A DNA stretch of 64,000 nucleotides from Kitasatospora phosalacinea (GTDB lineage Bacteria; Actinomycetota; Actinomycetes; Streptomycetales; Streptomycetaceae). Shown in pieces: positions 54,058 to 62,531 of this stretch (position 1 is the first letter of the stretch; each line of letters starts with the position of its first letter). A program made the translations under genes and the position numbers. Under the pieces are notes generated by a model. It saw only the letters and a list, made by a program, of their open reading frames with translations, did not search any database and had not been told where the DNA came from. The stretch is taken from the NCBI RefSeq assembly GCF_000717185.1, contig NZ_JNYE01000031.1, positions 1-64,000 on the forward strand. The letters are read 5' to 3'.

Positions 54058-55374
54058 ATGCCCAAGCCCACCGACCCCCTCGAAGCGGTCTCCACCGCCG
54101 CCCGCGGCATCCAGCAGGCCATGGCGGACTGGGACGCGGTCAACGACTCCTACTGCGGCGAGGACGGCCAGATCACGGACACCGACGGCTGGGAGAGCGG
54201 CATCGTCGCCCGCGACCTCACGGCCTGGCACCACTTCCAGGCCGTCCTGGAACACGGCATCCCCTTCCTGATCCTGACCAAGGACCTCCTCCGCCCGAAC
54301 ATCCCCCACGTCACCCATGCACACCGCGCCCTCGTGCAAAACCTCTCCAGCGCCTACCGCACCCTCCACCGGATGATCGACTCTCCGCACGAGGGCGACC
54401 ACCCGCTGCGGGAGGACGTCGTGGCCGAGATCTGGCACGAGATGGCCATCTGGGCCGAACACGCCCCCGTCGTCCTGGAAGCCCACCGGCGCGAAGCGGT
54501 GAACCCGCCGAAGCCCACCCTGGCCAGGTCCCCCCGGCGCGACGGGCCCCAGCCCGTGCGTGCCGCCACCACCCGGATGCCCGACGTCGCGCACGCAGCC
54601 GTCCTCTCCGCCGCGGCCCAGCCCGAGCACCTCCTCGGTGCGCGCCTGCACCAGCGCACGGCCGACTACCTGATCGAGCGGGGCATGGCCCAGGTCCGGC
54701 CGCTGCCCGACGGCCACCGGATCACCCGCGACCACCAGTTCGCACTCGCCGTCCACCTCACCGAAGCCGGCCGCCAGTACGCGCTGGAGCAGGGAGCCCG
54801 CGCCCCGCGGCGCCGCGCGGTCGTCGTCGCCTGCGGCTCCCGCAAGGCCGCCCCGACGCCCGGGGCGAGCACCGTGCCGGCCGGAGACCTCTACACCGGC
54901 AGCTACCACCGGGCCCTGCGCCGCACCGCCGAGGTCCTCACCGACCACTGGGGCACCGTCTACATCCTCTCCGCCCAGGCCGGGTTGGTGCCCACCGACC
55001 GCCTCCTGGCCCCCTACGACCTCCGCATCACCGACCCGCGCGCCGTCACCGGCGAGCAATTGCGCCACCAGGCAGACGCGTTCGACCTGGAGCACGCCGA
55101 CGTGATCTTCCTCGGCGGCGGCAAGTACGCGCACGCCCTCGCCGCCGCGGTCCCGCACCGCGCGATGCCGCTCGCCAGCACCCGCGGCATGGGCGAGCAG
55201 CTGCAACTGCTCAAGCACGCCCGCGCCGACACCGACGACGGCCTCCAACTGCGCACCGCCTGGTGGGCGCAGGCCGACTTCGTCCGCACCCAGCAGGCCG
55301 TCCTGAGGAGTGAGGACCTCGGGCGCCCGGCCGCCGCACCCGGGTCCGCCGGCCGGCCCCTGCGCACACGCTGA
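54058..55374 (+). CDS. DUF6884-domain protein, copy 2
   Basis: 438 residues, ATG. The N-terminal ~150 residues are helical and specific to this copy. Residues ~250-400 are DUF6884: RRAVVVACGSRKAAP, VPAGDLYTGSYHRAL, VYILSAQAGLVPTDR, ADVIFLGGGKYAHAL. Ends GRPLRTR. Copy 1 is at 4193-5146 on the other arm. Confidence 0.7.
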   Translation: MPKPTDPLEAVSTAARGIQQAMADWDAVNDSYCGEDGQITDTDGWESGIVARDLTAWHHFQAVLEHGIPFLILTKDLLRPNIPHVTHAHRALVQNLSSAYRTLHRMIDSPHEGDHPLREDVVAEIWHEMAIWAEHAPVVLEAHRREAVNPPKPTLARSPRRDGPQPVRAATTRMPDVAHAAVLSAAAQPEHLLGARLHQRTADYLIERGMAQVRPLPDGHRITRDHQFALAVHLTEAGRQYALEQGARAPRRRAVVVACGSRKAAPTPGASTVPAGDLYTGSYHRALRRTAEVLTDHWGTVYILSAQAGLVPTDRLLAPYDLRITDPRAVTGEQLRHQADAFDLEHADVIFLGGGKYAHALAAAVPHRAMPLASTRGMGEQLQLLKHARADTDDGLQLRTAWWAQADFVRTQQAVLRSEDLGRPAAAPGSAGRPLRTR

Positions 55375-55424
55375 CCACCAGCCCGGCGTAACCCGGCCTC
55401 GCGGACCTCGTTGACCCCCAAGAC

Positions 55425-55465
55425 GGGCGGCGCGCCCCGACACCCCCCCGGTACGCGCGCCGCCC
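55425..55465. repeat. Hairpin, 11-bp perfect arms
   Basis: GGGCGGCGCGC (55425-55435) and GCGCGCCGCCC (55455-55465), 19-base loop, 50 bases after the stop of the DUF6884 gene. Possible attenuator or terminator inside the operon; high GC makes chance hairpins common. Confidence 0.4.
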
Positions 55466-55516
55466 TGCGCTCACCGCCCCGGCCCCCACACCCCGCAGTC
55501 CAGCTCGTGGACGCTG

Positions 55517-55866
55517 GTGACCATCACCGTCCCGCCCAGCGCCACCCTGCGAGTCACCTCCGCCGAGCAGCAGCGCACCGGCTCCGCCGCCCGCTCGGGA
55601 CCGCTCCTGGGCGCAGGCGGCTCCGCACCGCCGCGGCCGACGGCATCCTGCTCAAGCTCGTACAGGCTGATACCGAGCTGCGCCGCACGGGCACGGCGTC
55701 GGCTCCTACGGGGTCCTCGACGGTTCACCGCACCAGCATGCCCGCCCCGGCCCCGGACATGGTGGAACCGGCCCGTGCCGGGCAGAACGCCCCGGAACCG
55801 TGGTCGCGGGACTTCGGCGCGGTGTTCGCCCGCGGCAGACGCCACCCGCTACGCGAAGCGGCCTGA
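55517..55866 (+). pseudogene. Frameshifted small protein
   Basis: From GTG 55517 a coding-looking frame reads TITVPPSATLRVTSAEQQRT … GPLLGAG. Near 55615 the coding look moves to another frame (LRTAAADGILLKLVQADTE … VHRTSMP … HPLREAA) which ends at 55866. One indel would give a ~117-residue protein. Family unknown; the gap 55375-55516 holds only the hairpin. Confidence 0.4.
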
Positions 55867-55913
55867 CCAGAGCAAACATGGACGTCCCCCCGCCCGACAG
55901 GAAGGGACGCCCC

Positions 55914-56174
55914 ATCACCTCCACCCCCGCCGCCCCGCACTCCACGCTCGTCGGCCTCTTCGCCTCGGTCCACTACATCGCCATCGTCGGCACCGTCGCC
56001 ACCGCCTCCACCGCTGCCGTCTGCCTGCTCTTGCGCCACGTACTCCTGTGCACCGCCATCGCCCTGACCTGCGCTCAGCAGGTCACCCTCCAGATCAAGC
56101 TCCACCGGCTCCAGAACACCGTGCTGGCCCTCGCCGTCGCGCAGGTGCCGCCGCAGCGCCGCCCTGCCGAGTAG
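55914..56174 (+). CDS. Small membrane protein
   Basis: 86 residues from ATC 55914 behind AGGAAGGGA; an ATG at 55878 without a ribosome site is the alternative (98 residues). Two hydrophobic stretches (IAIVGTVATASTAAVCLLL, LCTAIALTCAQQVTLQ). Function unknown. Confidence 0.5.
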   Translation: MTSTPAAPHSTLVGLFASVHYIAIVGTVATASTAAVCLLLRHVLLCTAIALTCAQQVTLQIKLHRLQNTVLALAVAQVPPQRRPAE

Positions 56175-56234
56175 CCGACGGCACACCGCCGCCCCGACCC
56201 GTCCGACCCCTCGCTCCGCCGATCTGGAGAAGCC

Positions 56235-56612
56235 ATGAAGCCGTCCCTCCGTACCCGCAAGGCCGCTGTTCTGCTCTGGGGCGCCGTGAGCGCCGCGCTG
56301 GCGGTGACCTTCGCCGCCTTCGCCGTTCACGACGCCGTCGACCGTGACCCCGCTGTCGCCTGGCACCTGATCAACATGGGCCTGACCATCTTCAACCTCC
56401 TGAGCGCCGCCACCGTCTGGGACCGGTTCACCGACACCGAGGTCCTGCGCCGCCTCCGCCAGGCCCGCACGCCCAGCAGCGCCGCCAACCTGGCCCGCCA
56501 CCTCGGCCGCCGACCCGGCCCGGTGGGCCTGAGCCTGCTGCGCCTGGTCCGCCAGGGCCAGGTCGTGCAGGCGGACACCGTCAACGGCGTCCCCCGCTTC
56601 AGGGTCCGCTGA
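56235..56612 (+). CDS. Membrane protein with cytoplasmic winged-helix-like end
   Basis: 125 residues, ATG with GGAGAAG upstream. Two transmembrane helices (residues ~11-30 and ~43-62), then RLRQARTPSSAANLARHLG … VGLSLLRLVRQGQVVQAD, which reads like a helix-turn-helix. Last gene of the rightward operon. A membrane-tethered sensor is possible. Confidence 0.55.
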   Translation: MKPSLRTRKAAVLLWGAVSAALAVTFAAFAVHDAVDRDPAVAWHLINMGLTIFNLLSAATVWDRFTDTEVLRRLRQARTPSSAANLARHLGRRPGPVGLSLLRLVRQGQVVQADTVNGVPRFRVR

Positions 56613-56643
56613 CCGGCGCGGCCCACCAGCGGCGGGAGTGCTG

Positions 56644-56691
56644 AAACACGTATGGCCCGCACCGCGAACGCGGTGCGGGCCATACGTGTTT
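56644..56691. terminator. Strong hairpin terminator closing the rightward operon
   Basis: Perfect 22-bp arms (56644-56665 and 56670-56691) with a GAAC loop; outer ends A-rich on one side and T-rich on the other, so it can act in both directions. Lies 31 bases after the last plus-strand gene and 112 bases before the end of the converging minus-strand gene. Confidence 0.9.
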
Positions 56692-56803
56692 GTCGTGCCG
56701 GTCGCCTTCGGGGCGGTGGCGCCCTACGGGTCGCCGGTGGAACGAGGACGAGCCCGCCGGAGCGTCGGCGAGCTGCTGCTGGTGCGGGGAACCGCGCGGG
56801 CAG

Positions 56804-57172
56804 CTACCCGAAATAGGAGTAGGCGAGGATGCCGTCGAAGCCGAGGCCGCGGTACATCTCCTCCATGCTGGCCCACTCGGTCTCGGGGCCGGGCTGGCGC
56901 GCCTGGTCGGCCTCCTCGGCGTCGAGGTCGTGCTCCAGCCACTCCATGGTGCAGCGGCAGCGGACGAAGACCTGGGGGCCGACCTGGATCAGGAGCCAGT
57001 CGCGTCCGGCACCGCAGGCCGGGCAGGTGATGAGGATGCCGCGCGGGGTGAGCGGGTCGGGGTGGGGGATGGCCAGGACGGCGGGCGGCTCCGGCGCGGG
57101 CTCGGGGCTCTGGCCGAAGCGGTAGTTGGTGTATCGGGGGGTGTGGGGGTCGCGGCCGTCGGGAGTAGTCAA
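56804..57172 (-). CDS. Zinc-ribbon protein with hairpin-controlled start
   Basis: 122 residues from TTG 57172. Cys pairs CPACGAGRDW and RCRCTMEW fit a small zinc ribbon around residues 60-90. The end (EEMYRGLGFDGILAYSYFG) is acidic and aromatic. The ribosome site GAGAGGGG lies in the 3' arm of a hairpin (57178-57205). Confidence 0.6.
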   Translation of the reverse strand: MTTPDGRDPHTPRYTNYRFGQSPEPAPEPPAVLAIPHPDPLTPRGILITCPACGAGRDWLLIQVGPQVFVRCRCTMEWLEHDLDAEEADQARQPGPETEWASMEEMYRGLGFDGILAYSYFG

Positions 57173-57177
57173 GGAGC

Positions 57178-57205
57178 CCCTCTCGCGTGGTGTGGTGCGA
57201 GAGGG
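57178..57205 (-). promoter_or_regulatory. Leader hairpin covering the ribosome site
   Basis: Perfect 9-bp arms CCCTCTCGC (57178-57186) and GCGAGAGGG (57197-57205) with a 10-base spacer. In the minus-strand transcript the 3' arm contains the purine-rich ribosome site just before TTG 57172, so folding would limit initiation. Confidence 0.5.
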
Positions 57206-57347
57206 TAAATGCTCCGGGGGGACAGTTAGTTCCGTAATGTCCGAATCTGCTGGTGTGGGGTGCGTCACTTTGGTTCGTGCTGCAGGCCGGGGATTGTCTC
57301 GGTCGAGCAGCATCTGGTGGGTTGGGATGTCCTTCGGGCGTTCCTGC

Positions 57348-58226
57348 TCACACCTGCAGGTAGTCCTCGGTGGTGAACCAGGTGTTCGTGGCCAACTCGG
57401 AGTACAAGGCGGCTTGCCAGCAGTTGCGGCCCCCAGACCTTGACCACAGCTCGGCCTTCCGAGCGAAGTGGTCGCGGACTTCCGGCGGTGTGCGGCCCCA
57501 GTCCTTCAGCTCCTGGCAGTCGACGCGCACGGCACCGCCGACCTGGGAGACATAGAGGTCCGCGAGCTTGAGTCTCCTGAAGTGGAACTGGGCGCGAGCG
57601 GCCAGCACGTCGGGCATCTCGGGCGGCGGCAGGGCGTGGAAGGTAGCGGTGAAGGGCGGCCCGGTGACCCGCGCCCTGAGCCAGGTGTACTCCTCGGCCT
57701 CGTGGTCGAAGTAGGGGTTCAGCGTCTGCTGCTCGGCATCGACAGGATCCACGTCTCCCTTCGCCGTGTTGCAGGGAAGGCACGCGGGGGCGAGGTTGCT
57801 CGGTGCGACGGCGAGCAACGGGTACAGCATCTTGGGGAGTTGGTGGTCGAGTGTGCCGGCAGTTATGTGCCCGCAGAGCGAGCACTTGCCGTCCGGGGCG
57901 GACGACCTCAGCTTCAAGTAGGCGCTATGGCCGATCCTGCCTTCAGGGACCATGCGCGTGGTGTAGCCGTTGGTGAGGGCCCGGTTGATCGGGGCGTGCT
58001 TCGTCTTGGGCGGGGTGCCCGTGGGCGGTCCGCCGGGGCTGTGCCGCAGGTGCTTGAGGGTGTGCAGCGTCTGGGTTTCGGCGGCGCTCTCGTACTCGGC
58101 CACAGCGTTGACCACGTCAGGGGTCAGGACCTGCAGGGCCGCTCGGTCTGCCTTGGTCTTGGCGGTGCTGGAGCAGAGGGCGAAGAGTTCTGCGGCGTCC
58201 AACCGGGGCATGGGCAGTGGAAGCAT
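57348..58226 (-). CDS. HNH nuclease of a Septu-like pair
   Basis: 292 residues; ATG overlaps the stop of the upstream ATPase gene (TAATG at 58224-58228). HNH core CSLCGHITAGTLDHQLPK … SNLAPACLPCNTAKGD near residues 120-170, with paired CxxC. A C-terminal domain follows (TWLRARVTGPPFTATFHALP … FRRLKLADLYVSQVGG). ATPase plus HNH in this order matches PtuA-PtuB (Septu) anti-phage systems, where the nuclease is triggered by the ATPase. Confidence 0.75.
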   Translation of the reverse strand: MLPLPMPRLDAAELFALCSSTAKTKADRAALQVLTPDVVNAVAEYESAAETQTLHTLKHLRHSPGGPPTGTPPKTKHAPINRALTNGYTTRMVPEGRIGHSAYLKLRSSAPDGKCSLCGHITAGTLDHQLPKMLYPLLAVAPSNLAPACLPCNTAKGDVDPVDAEQQTLNPYFDHEAEEYTWLRARVTGPPFTATFHALPPPEMPDVLAARAQFHFRRLKLADLYVSQVGGAVRVDCQELKDWGRTPPEVRDHFARKAELWSRSGGRNCWQAALYSELATNTWFTTEDYLQV

Positions 58227-59785
58227 TACCGGCGTTCCTCGCCGTGCCACTCGTCGAACTCCCTGGTCGCGACGAGGGAACGGGCGATGATCTGCGCCTC
58301 GCCGCCGAGTTGTCCGCCGAACTCCGTCATGATCTGGTCGAACGAGAACCCGGCGGCCACCAGGTCCTTGATGTCCTGATGGAACCCGGTGTTGGTGACT
58401 TCGAGGCCGAAGACCTCCTGGGTCAGGATGCCGACGTTCTCGCCGAAGGTCTCCAGCGCTGGCCGGTTGGCGAACAACTGGTCACCGAAGCGGCGCAGCT
58501 TGTAGACGCAGCGGGCGGGAACCTCTTGGAGGACGACAGGCGAGTGGGTGGCGATGATCGCCAGGGCGTTGAGGTCGGTGAGCAGGTCGGAGATCGCTCG
58601 GACGAGGGCAGACAGCAGCGGCGGATGCAGGTGGGATTCGGGCTCGTCGATGATCACCAGGGTGCGCTCGCCCACGAGCTCGACCAGCCTGGTGACGGTC
58701 AGCAGGGCGACCTTGTGTCCGGAGCTCAAGTTTCGAAAGACCCGCCTGGCCTCGGACTTCCGCTTTGCGGCGTTACTGGTGGCGCGGAACCGGTCGAGCC
58801 ACCCCTCCTCCAGCAGGCCGCTGTTGGCATACATCAGCGTTCTGACGGCCTTCGTCCAGCGTTCGCTGCGCTCTCCGGTCAGGCACGCCTCGACACTTTT
58901 GGCGAAGAGTTTCAGGAGTTGCTCGGGCGTCTTCAGACTGCGGGTGCGGCGGACGGTCGCCCCGTCGGAGACGGTGGCGCGCAGTCCGACGTAGTCGACC
59001 GGGAATGCCGGGGTGGAGACGGCTTCCGGGAGGGTGTCGAAGGCGCTGAAGCTGACGCTGACGAGGTTGGTGAACGACTGCCGTTGGGGTGCCCGGCCGT
59101 GTTCGGTGAAGCGGCCGATGGTCTCTTGGCCGCCGGGTGGGTTGCCGGCGGCGCGGGCCATCCGGCTGAGCAGGACGGACTTGCCGGCGCCGTTGCTCCC
59201 GGTGATGACGTGGACGTTGGTGGGTGGAAGGGAGCCGGGCGTGGCCCGGAACGTCATGTGCAGTTCGTTGCTCTCGTCGCCGTTCGCAGGTACCAGACGG
59301 TAGTCCACCTCGAAGGCGAGGACGCGTGCACCGCCGCGGGCGATCCGGGCGAACTGCTCCTCGACGGTGCTGGCCCTGACGAAGCGCAGCAGCGAGTAGA
59401 TGGTGACGCTCTCGTCGCGGGCGTGTTCGAAGATCGCCCGGTCGAAGGCCATGTCCCGGAGCCCGGTGAGGACCTGGATGCGGATCATGTCGCCCAGGTC
59501 GGCCAACTGCCGGTAGTAGGTGTCGTCCTGGCCCAACGAGAAGTACTCGTCGGGAAGGGCGTCGAAACGTTCTGGGACGTCGGTCCTTGTGTTCCTGCGG
59601 TCGGCCTGCCCGTAGCGGCCGATCTTGACCGTGCCGATCTGGTGGACGCGCTCCGCCGTGTCGACGACCACCAAGTGGAACATGGTGACAAAGCCCTCGT
59701 CGTTCCAGGCATCCCGCACGAGGGCGGCCAGGGGCAGGTGGGAGAGATCCAACGCCTGTCCCCGGTCGACCACCATGAACTGCAT
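58226..59785 (-). CDS. AAA/ABC-type ATPase of a Septu-like pair
   Basis: 519 residues, ATG. The N-terminal ~190 residues are family-specific. Walker A ITGSNGAGKSVLLSRM near 194, signature NLSSGHKVAL near 347, Walker B LVIIDEPESHLHPPLL near 375, and the switch histidine ATHSPVVLQE. This is the SMC/OLD-like ATPase class used by PtuA, retron and related defence systems. Coupled to the HNH gene. No reverse transcriptase is nearby, so a retron is unlikely. Confidence 0.75.
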   Translation of the reverse strand: MQFMVVDRGQALDLSHLPLAALVRDAWNDEGFVTMFHLVVVDTAERVHQIGTVKIGRYGQADRRNTRTDVPERFDALPDEYFSLGQDDTYYRQLADLGDMIRIQVLTGLRDMAFDRAIFEHARDESVTIYSLLRFVRASTVEEQFARIARGGARVLAFEVDYRLVPANGDESNELHMTFRATPGSLPPTNVHVITGSNGAGKSVLLSRMARAAGNPPGGQETIGRFTEHGRAPQRQSFTNLVSVSFSAFDTLPEAVSTPAFPVDYVGLRATVSDGATVRRTRSLKTPEQLLKLFAKSVEACLTGERSERWTKAVRTLMYANSGLLEEGWLDRFRATSNAAKRKSEARRVFRNLSSGHKVALLTVTRLVELVGERTLVIIDEPESHLHPPLLSALVRAISDLLTDLNALAIIATHSPVVLQEVPARCVYKLRRFGDQLFANRPALETFGENVGILTQEVFGLEVTNTGFHQDIKDLVAAGFSFDQIMTEFGGQLGGEAQIIARSLVATREFDEWHGEERR

Positions 59786-60169
59786 GGTTCCCCCGTTCGG
59801 ATCTGGGCCCGCCGGTGCCTTGTTCGGCGGCTGCCCGAATCCTACGGGGCCCGTCCCGAAGTACTGTGCAAGTTCTGCCTGAGGTCATGCCACGCGGTGA
59901 GCGGCAGGTCTGGTGCCGGTGGCGCGGAGGCGGCGCAGTGAGTCGGCCTCCGCGCCGGGGCGGTCAGGCGACGTGGATGTCGAGCAGCGCGGCGGCGTGG
60001 TCGAGGCGTTCGTTCACCTCGGCCGCGGTGGTGCTGCTCGTCTCCGCGGTGAAGCTCGCCCGGCACGGCTGAGCCCGTGTGGCCGGGCCCGCTTTCCGGT
60101 CGGAGGTGGGCGCGGCCGGGAAGGGGGCCGGAGCGGGCCCTGAGGGGTTTCGCGGCCCTCGTCGGTCGG
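59786..60169. other. Gap before the defence pair, with a possible gene remnant
   Basis: 384 bp. The upstream region of the ATPase gene should lie at 59786-59900 (lower GC); no promoter boxes were assigned. On the minus strand 59964-60080 encodes a coding-looking end, FTAETSSTTAAEVNERLDHA … LDIHVA, without a recognisable start; it may be the 3' remnant of a lost gene. Confidence 0.35.
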
Positions 60170-60793
60170 TCAGGCGGCCAGCAGGATCGGTCGCAGGGCT
60201 CCGCTGCGCAGGTGTGCGACGGCCGGGGCCGCGAAGCGGCGGGCGGCGGCGGTGGCGGCGAGGCCGGTGAGGCTGCCGGTGATCAGGGCTGCGGCGACGT
60301 CGTGGGGGTAGTGGGCGCCGACGTAGACGCGGGAGGCGGCCATCAGCAGGGCGGCGAGGGCGGTGAGGGCGGCCAGGCGGCGGTTGACCAGGAGGAGGGC
60401 GGCGGCTGTGGCGGCGGCGACGGTGGTGTGGTTGGAGGGCAGTGACCAGTCGTTGGGCGGGGGGCAGGCTTCGAGGATGAAGTCGTGCGGCAGGGCCCGG
60501 CAGGGGCGGGGCTCGGTGAGGGCGCTCTTGACGGCGTCGTTGAGGAGGTAGGCGAGGACGGCTGCGATCGGGATGGCGAGGGCGGCGGCCATCACCGTGT
60601 GGTCGGCGCGGCGGGCCAGCCACCAGCCGGCCAGCATGAACAGCGCGAACAGGCCGATGCCGTAGCTGGTGTAGGCGGTCATCGGGGTGTTCAGCCACGG
60701 TGTGCGGTGGGCGAAGTCGGTGACGGCGGTGTAGAGGCCGCCGTCGATGCGTGCGCCGTCGAGCGCGAGGACGGCCGGGGTGGGGGTGGTCAT
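60170..60793 (-). CDS. PAP2-family phosphatase
   Basis: 207 residues, ATG. Six hydrophobic segments and the three PAP2 motifs: KSALTEPRP (motif 1), PSNHT (motif 2, Asn in place of Gly) and SRVYVGAHYPHD (motif 3). Integral membrane phosphatase for lipid or isoprenyl phosphates. Confidence 0.85.
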   Translation of the reverse strand: MTTPTPAVLALDGARIDGGLYTAVTDFAHRTPWLNTPMTAYTSYGIGLFALFMLAGWWLARRADHTVMAAALAIPIAAVLAYLLNDAVKSALTEPRPCRALPHDFILEACPPPNDWSLPSNHTTVAAATAAALLLVNRRLAALTALAALLMAASRVYVGAHYPHDVAAALITGSLTGLAATAAARRFAAPAVAHLRSGALRPILLAA

Positions 60794-60924
60794 CGTGTGG
60801 ACTGGTCTTTCGCTCGGGCCCCGCCGGTGAACGGGCAGGGGCTGTGGTGCGGGTTCGGGGTGAACGGCCGCGTGCCGGGCCGTGAAAGGGCCCGGCGGGT
60901 GGTGCGGCTCGGATGTTCGTGCGG

Positions 60925-62160
60925 TCAGGTGCGGGGCGGGCGCAGGGCGGCGAGGAGGGCCAGGGCGGCGGCCTGGACGGTTATCACGGTGGTGATCAGG
61001 GCGGGGACGGAGACGCTGTACAGGGCTCCGGTCAGGGCGCCGCCGGCCAGGGTGGCCGCGCCGACGACGGCGGCGAACAGGCCGTAGGCGGTGGCGCGGC
61101 GGGGGGTGGGGACGAGGTCGGCGACGGTGGCGCGCAGGGTGGATTCCTGGACGCCGGTCGCCGCGCCCCACAGCAGTGCCCCGGTCACGACTGCGGGCAC
61201 GGTGTCGGTGAACGCCAGCGCGGTGGTGGCGGCGGCCAGCAGCGGCAGCACGACGAGGACGCGGGGGCCGATGCGGTCGTAGGCCCAGCCGGTGGCGAGG
61301 GCCGCGGCGGCGTCGGTGAGCATGGCCGCCGCGTACAGCACCGGCACCAGGGAGGCGGGGAGCAGGTGCCGCTGGATCAGGTGGAAGGAAAGGACGCCGA
61401 AGGTCGCGAAGCCGGTCATGGTGGCGGCGGTGAACGCCGCGTACACCCAGAACGCGCGGGGCAGCGGTTCCCGCCCGGCTGTCGGCGGTTGCTCGGCGGG
61501 TCCTGCCGTCGAGGGGGCGTGGGGGGTGTTCTCGTAAGCGGCGGGGTCGGGGACGCGGGTGCGCAGCCACCACAGCAGGGCGAGGACGGCCGCGCCGGGG
61601 ACGGCGAGGATGCCGAGGGCGGGGCCGTAGTCGTGGGTGGCGGCCAGGACGGCGGCGACGGTCAGGGGGCCGATGATCGCGCTGACCTGGTCGAGGGCCT
61701 CGTGGACGGCGAAGCCCCGGCCGCGGCCGGTGGCGGCGGTGGCGTGGGAGAGCAGGGTGTCCTTGGCCGGGGAGCGCACCGACTTGCCGACCCGCTCCGC
61801 GATCACCAGCGCGCACGCCGCGCCGAGCGTGCCCGCGATGCCGAGCAGCGGCACGGTGACCACGGTCAGCGCGTAGCCGCCGATCGCCAGCGCCCAGAAC
61901 CGGCCGGTGCGGTCCGCCAGCGGCCCGGAGACCAGCCGCAGCCCGAGCGCCGCCGCCTCCCCGGCCCCGGTCACCACCCCGACGACGGCCGCCGACGCGC
62001 CGAGGGAGGCCAGCAGTGGGCCGGTGACGGAGCGGGCACCCTCGTAGACGAAGTCCGCGAGGAGGCTGACGATCCCGAACCAGACGACGAACCGCCACGG
62101 CCGCATGCCGACGGCCCGTTCGCCCGCCGCGGCACGGACACCCGACTTCGCAGGGTTCAC
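60925..62160 (-). CDS. MFS transporter
   Basis: 411 residues from GTG 62160, overlapping the stop of the crcB gene (GTGA), so it is a member of the fluoride operon. About 12 helices; [14 protein letters not shown] after helix 2, [20 protein letters not shown]. The family includes putative export proteins of unknown substrate. Role in fluoride or acid stress is only suggested by context. Confidence 0.75.
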   Translation of the reverse strand: MNPAKSGVRAAAGERAVGMRPWRFVVWFGIVSLLADFVYEGARSVTGPLLASLGASAAVVGVVTGAGEAAALGLRLVSGPLADRTGRFWALAIGGYALTVVTVPLLGIAGTLGAACALVIAERVGKSVRSPAKDTLLSHATAATGRGRGFAVHEALDQVSAIIGPLTVAAVLAATHDYGPALGILAVPGAAVLALLWWLRTRVPDPAAYENTPHAPSTAGPAEQPPTAGREPLPRAFWVYAAFTAATMTGFATFGVLSFHLIQRHLLPASLVPVLYAAAMLTDAAAALATGWAYDRIGPRVLVVLPLLAAATTALAFTDTVPAVVTGALLWGAATGVQESTLRATVADLVPTPRRATAYGLFAAVVGAATLAGGALTGALYSVSVPALITTVITVQAAALALLAALRPPRT

Positions 62161-62531
62161 GTCCACAGTGCCTGCGCGATCGCGCCGCCGGTGAACGCCG
62201 CGCCCAGGCCGGCCGCCACGCTGCCCGCCACGTTCGCCACCGCGTAGAAGCGGGCGCCGCTCTCGGCCAGCCGCAGCGTCTCGTAGGAGAACGTCGAGTA
62301 CGTGGTCAAAGCCCCGCAGAACCCGGTGCCGACCAGCAGTTGCACGTGCGAGGACATTGCTCCGGCGGCCACCGCGCCCGTCAGCAGCCCCAGCACCATC
62401 GACCCGGCGACGTTGACCGCGAAGGTGCCCCACGGGAAGACCGTGTCGTGGCGGGCCTGCACCGCCCGGTCGGTCAGGTAGCGCAGCGGCGCGCCCACGG
62501 CCGCGCCGACGATCACCAGCAGCCAGTTCAC
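62157..62531 (-). CDS. crcB: Fluoride channel subunit (CrcB/Fluc), second copy
   Basis: 124 residues from GTG 62531 (GTGA overlap). Four helices and Fluc motifs [24 protein letters not shown] and [15 protein letters not shown], the last with the fluoride-path Ser/Thr/Phe residues. Streptomycetes carry two CrcB subunits that pair. Confidence 0.9.
   Translation of the reverse strand: MNWLLVIVGAAVGAPLRYLTDRAVQARHDTVFPWGTFAVNVAGSMVLGLLTGAVAAGAMSSHVQLLVGTGFCGALTTYSTFSYETLRLAESGARFYAVANVAGSVAAGLGAAFTGGAIAQALWT

Noticed and set aside
57265-57885. 206-codon minus-strand frame overlapping the HNH gene
   Set aside because: Out-of-frame shadow with high Arg/Pro content; the HNH frame carries the motifs.
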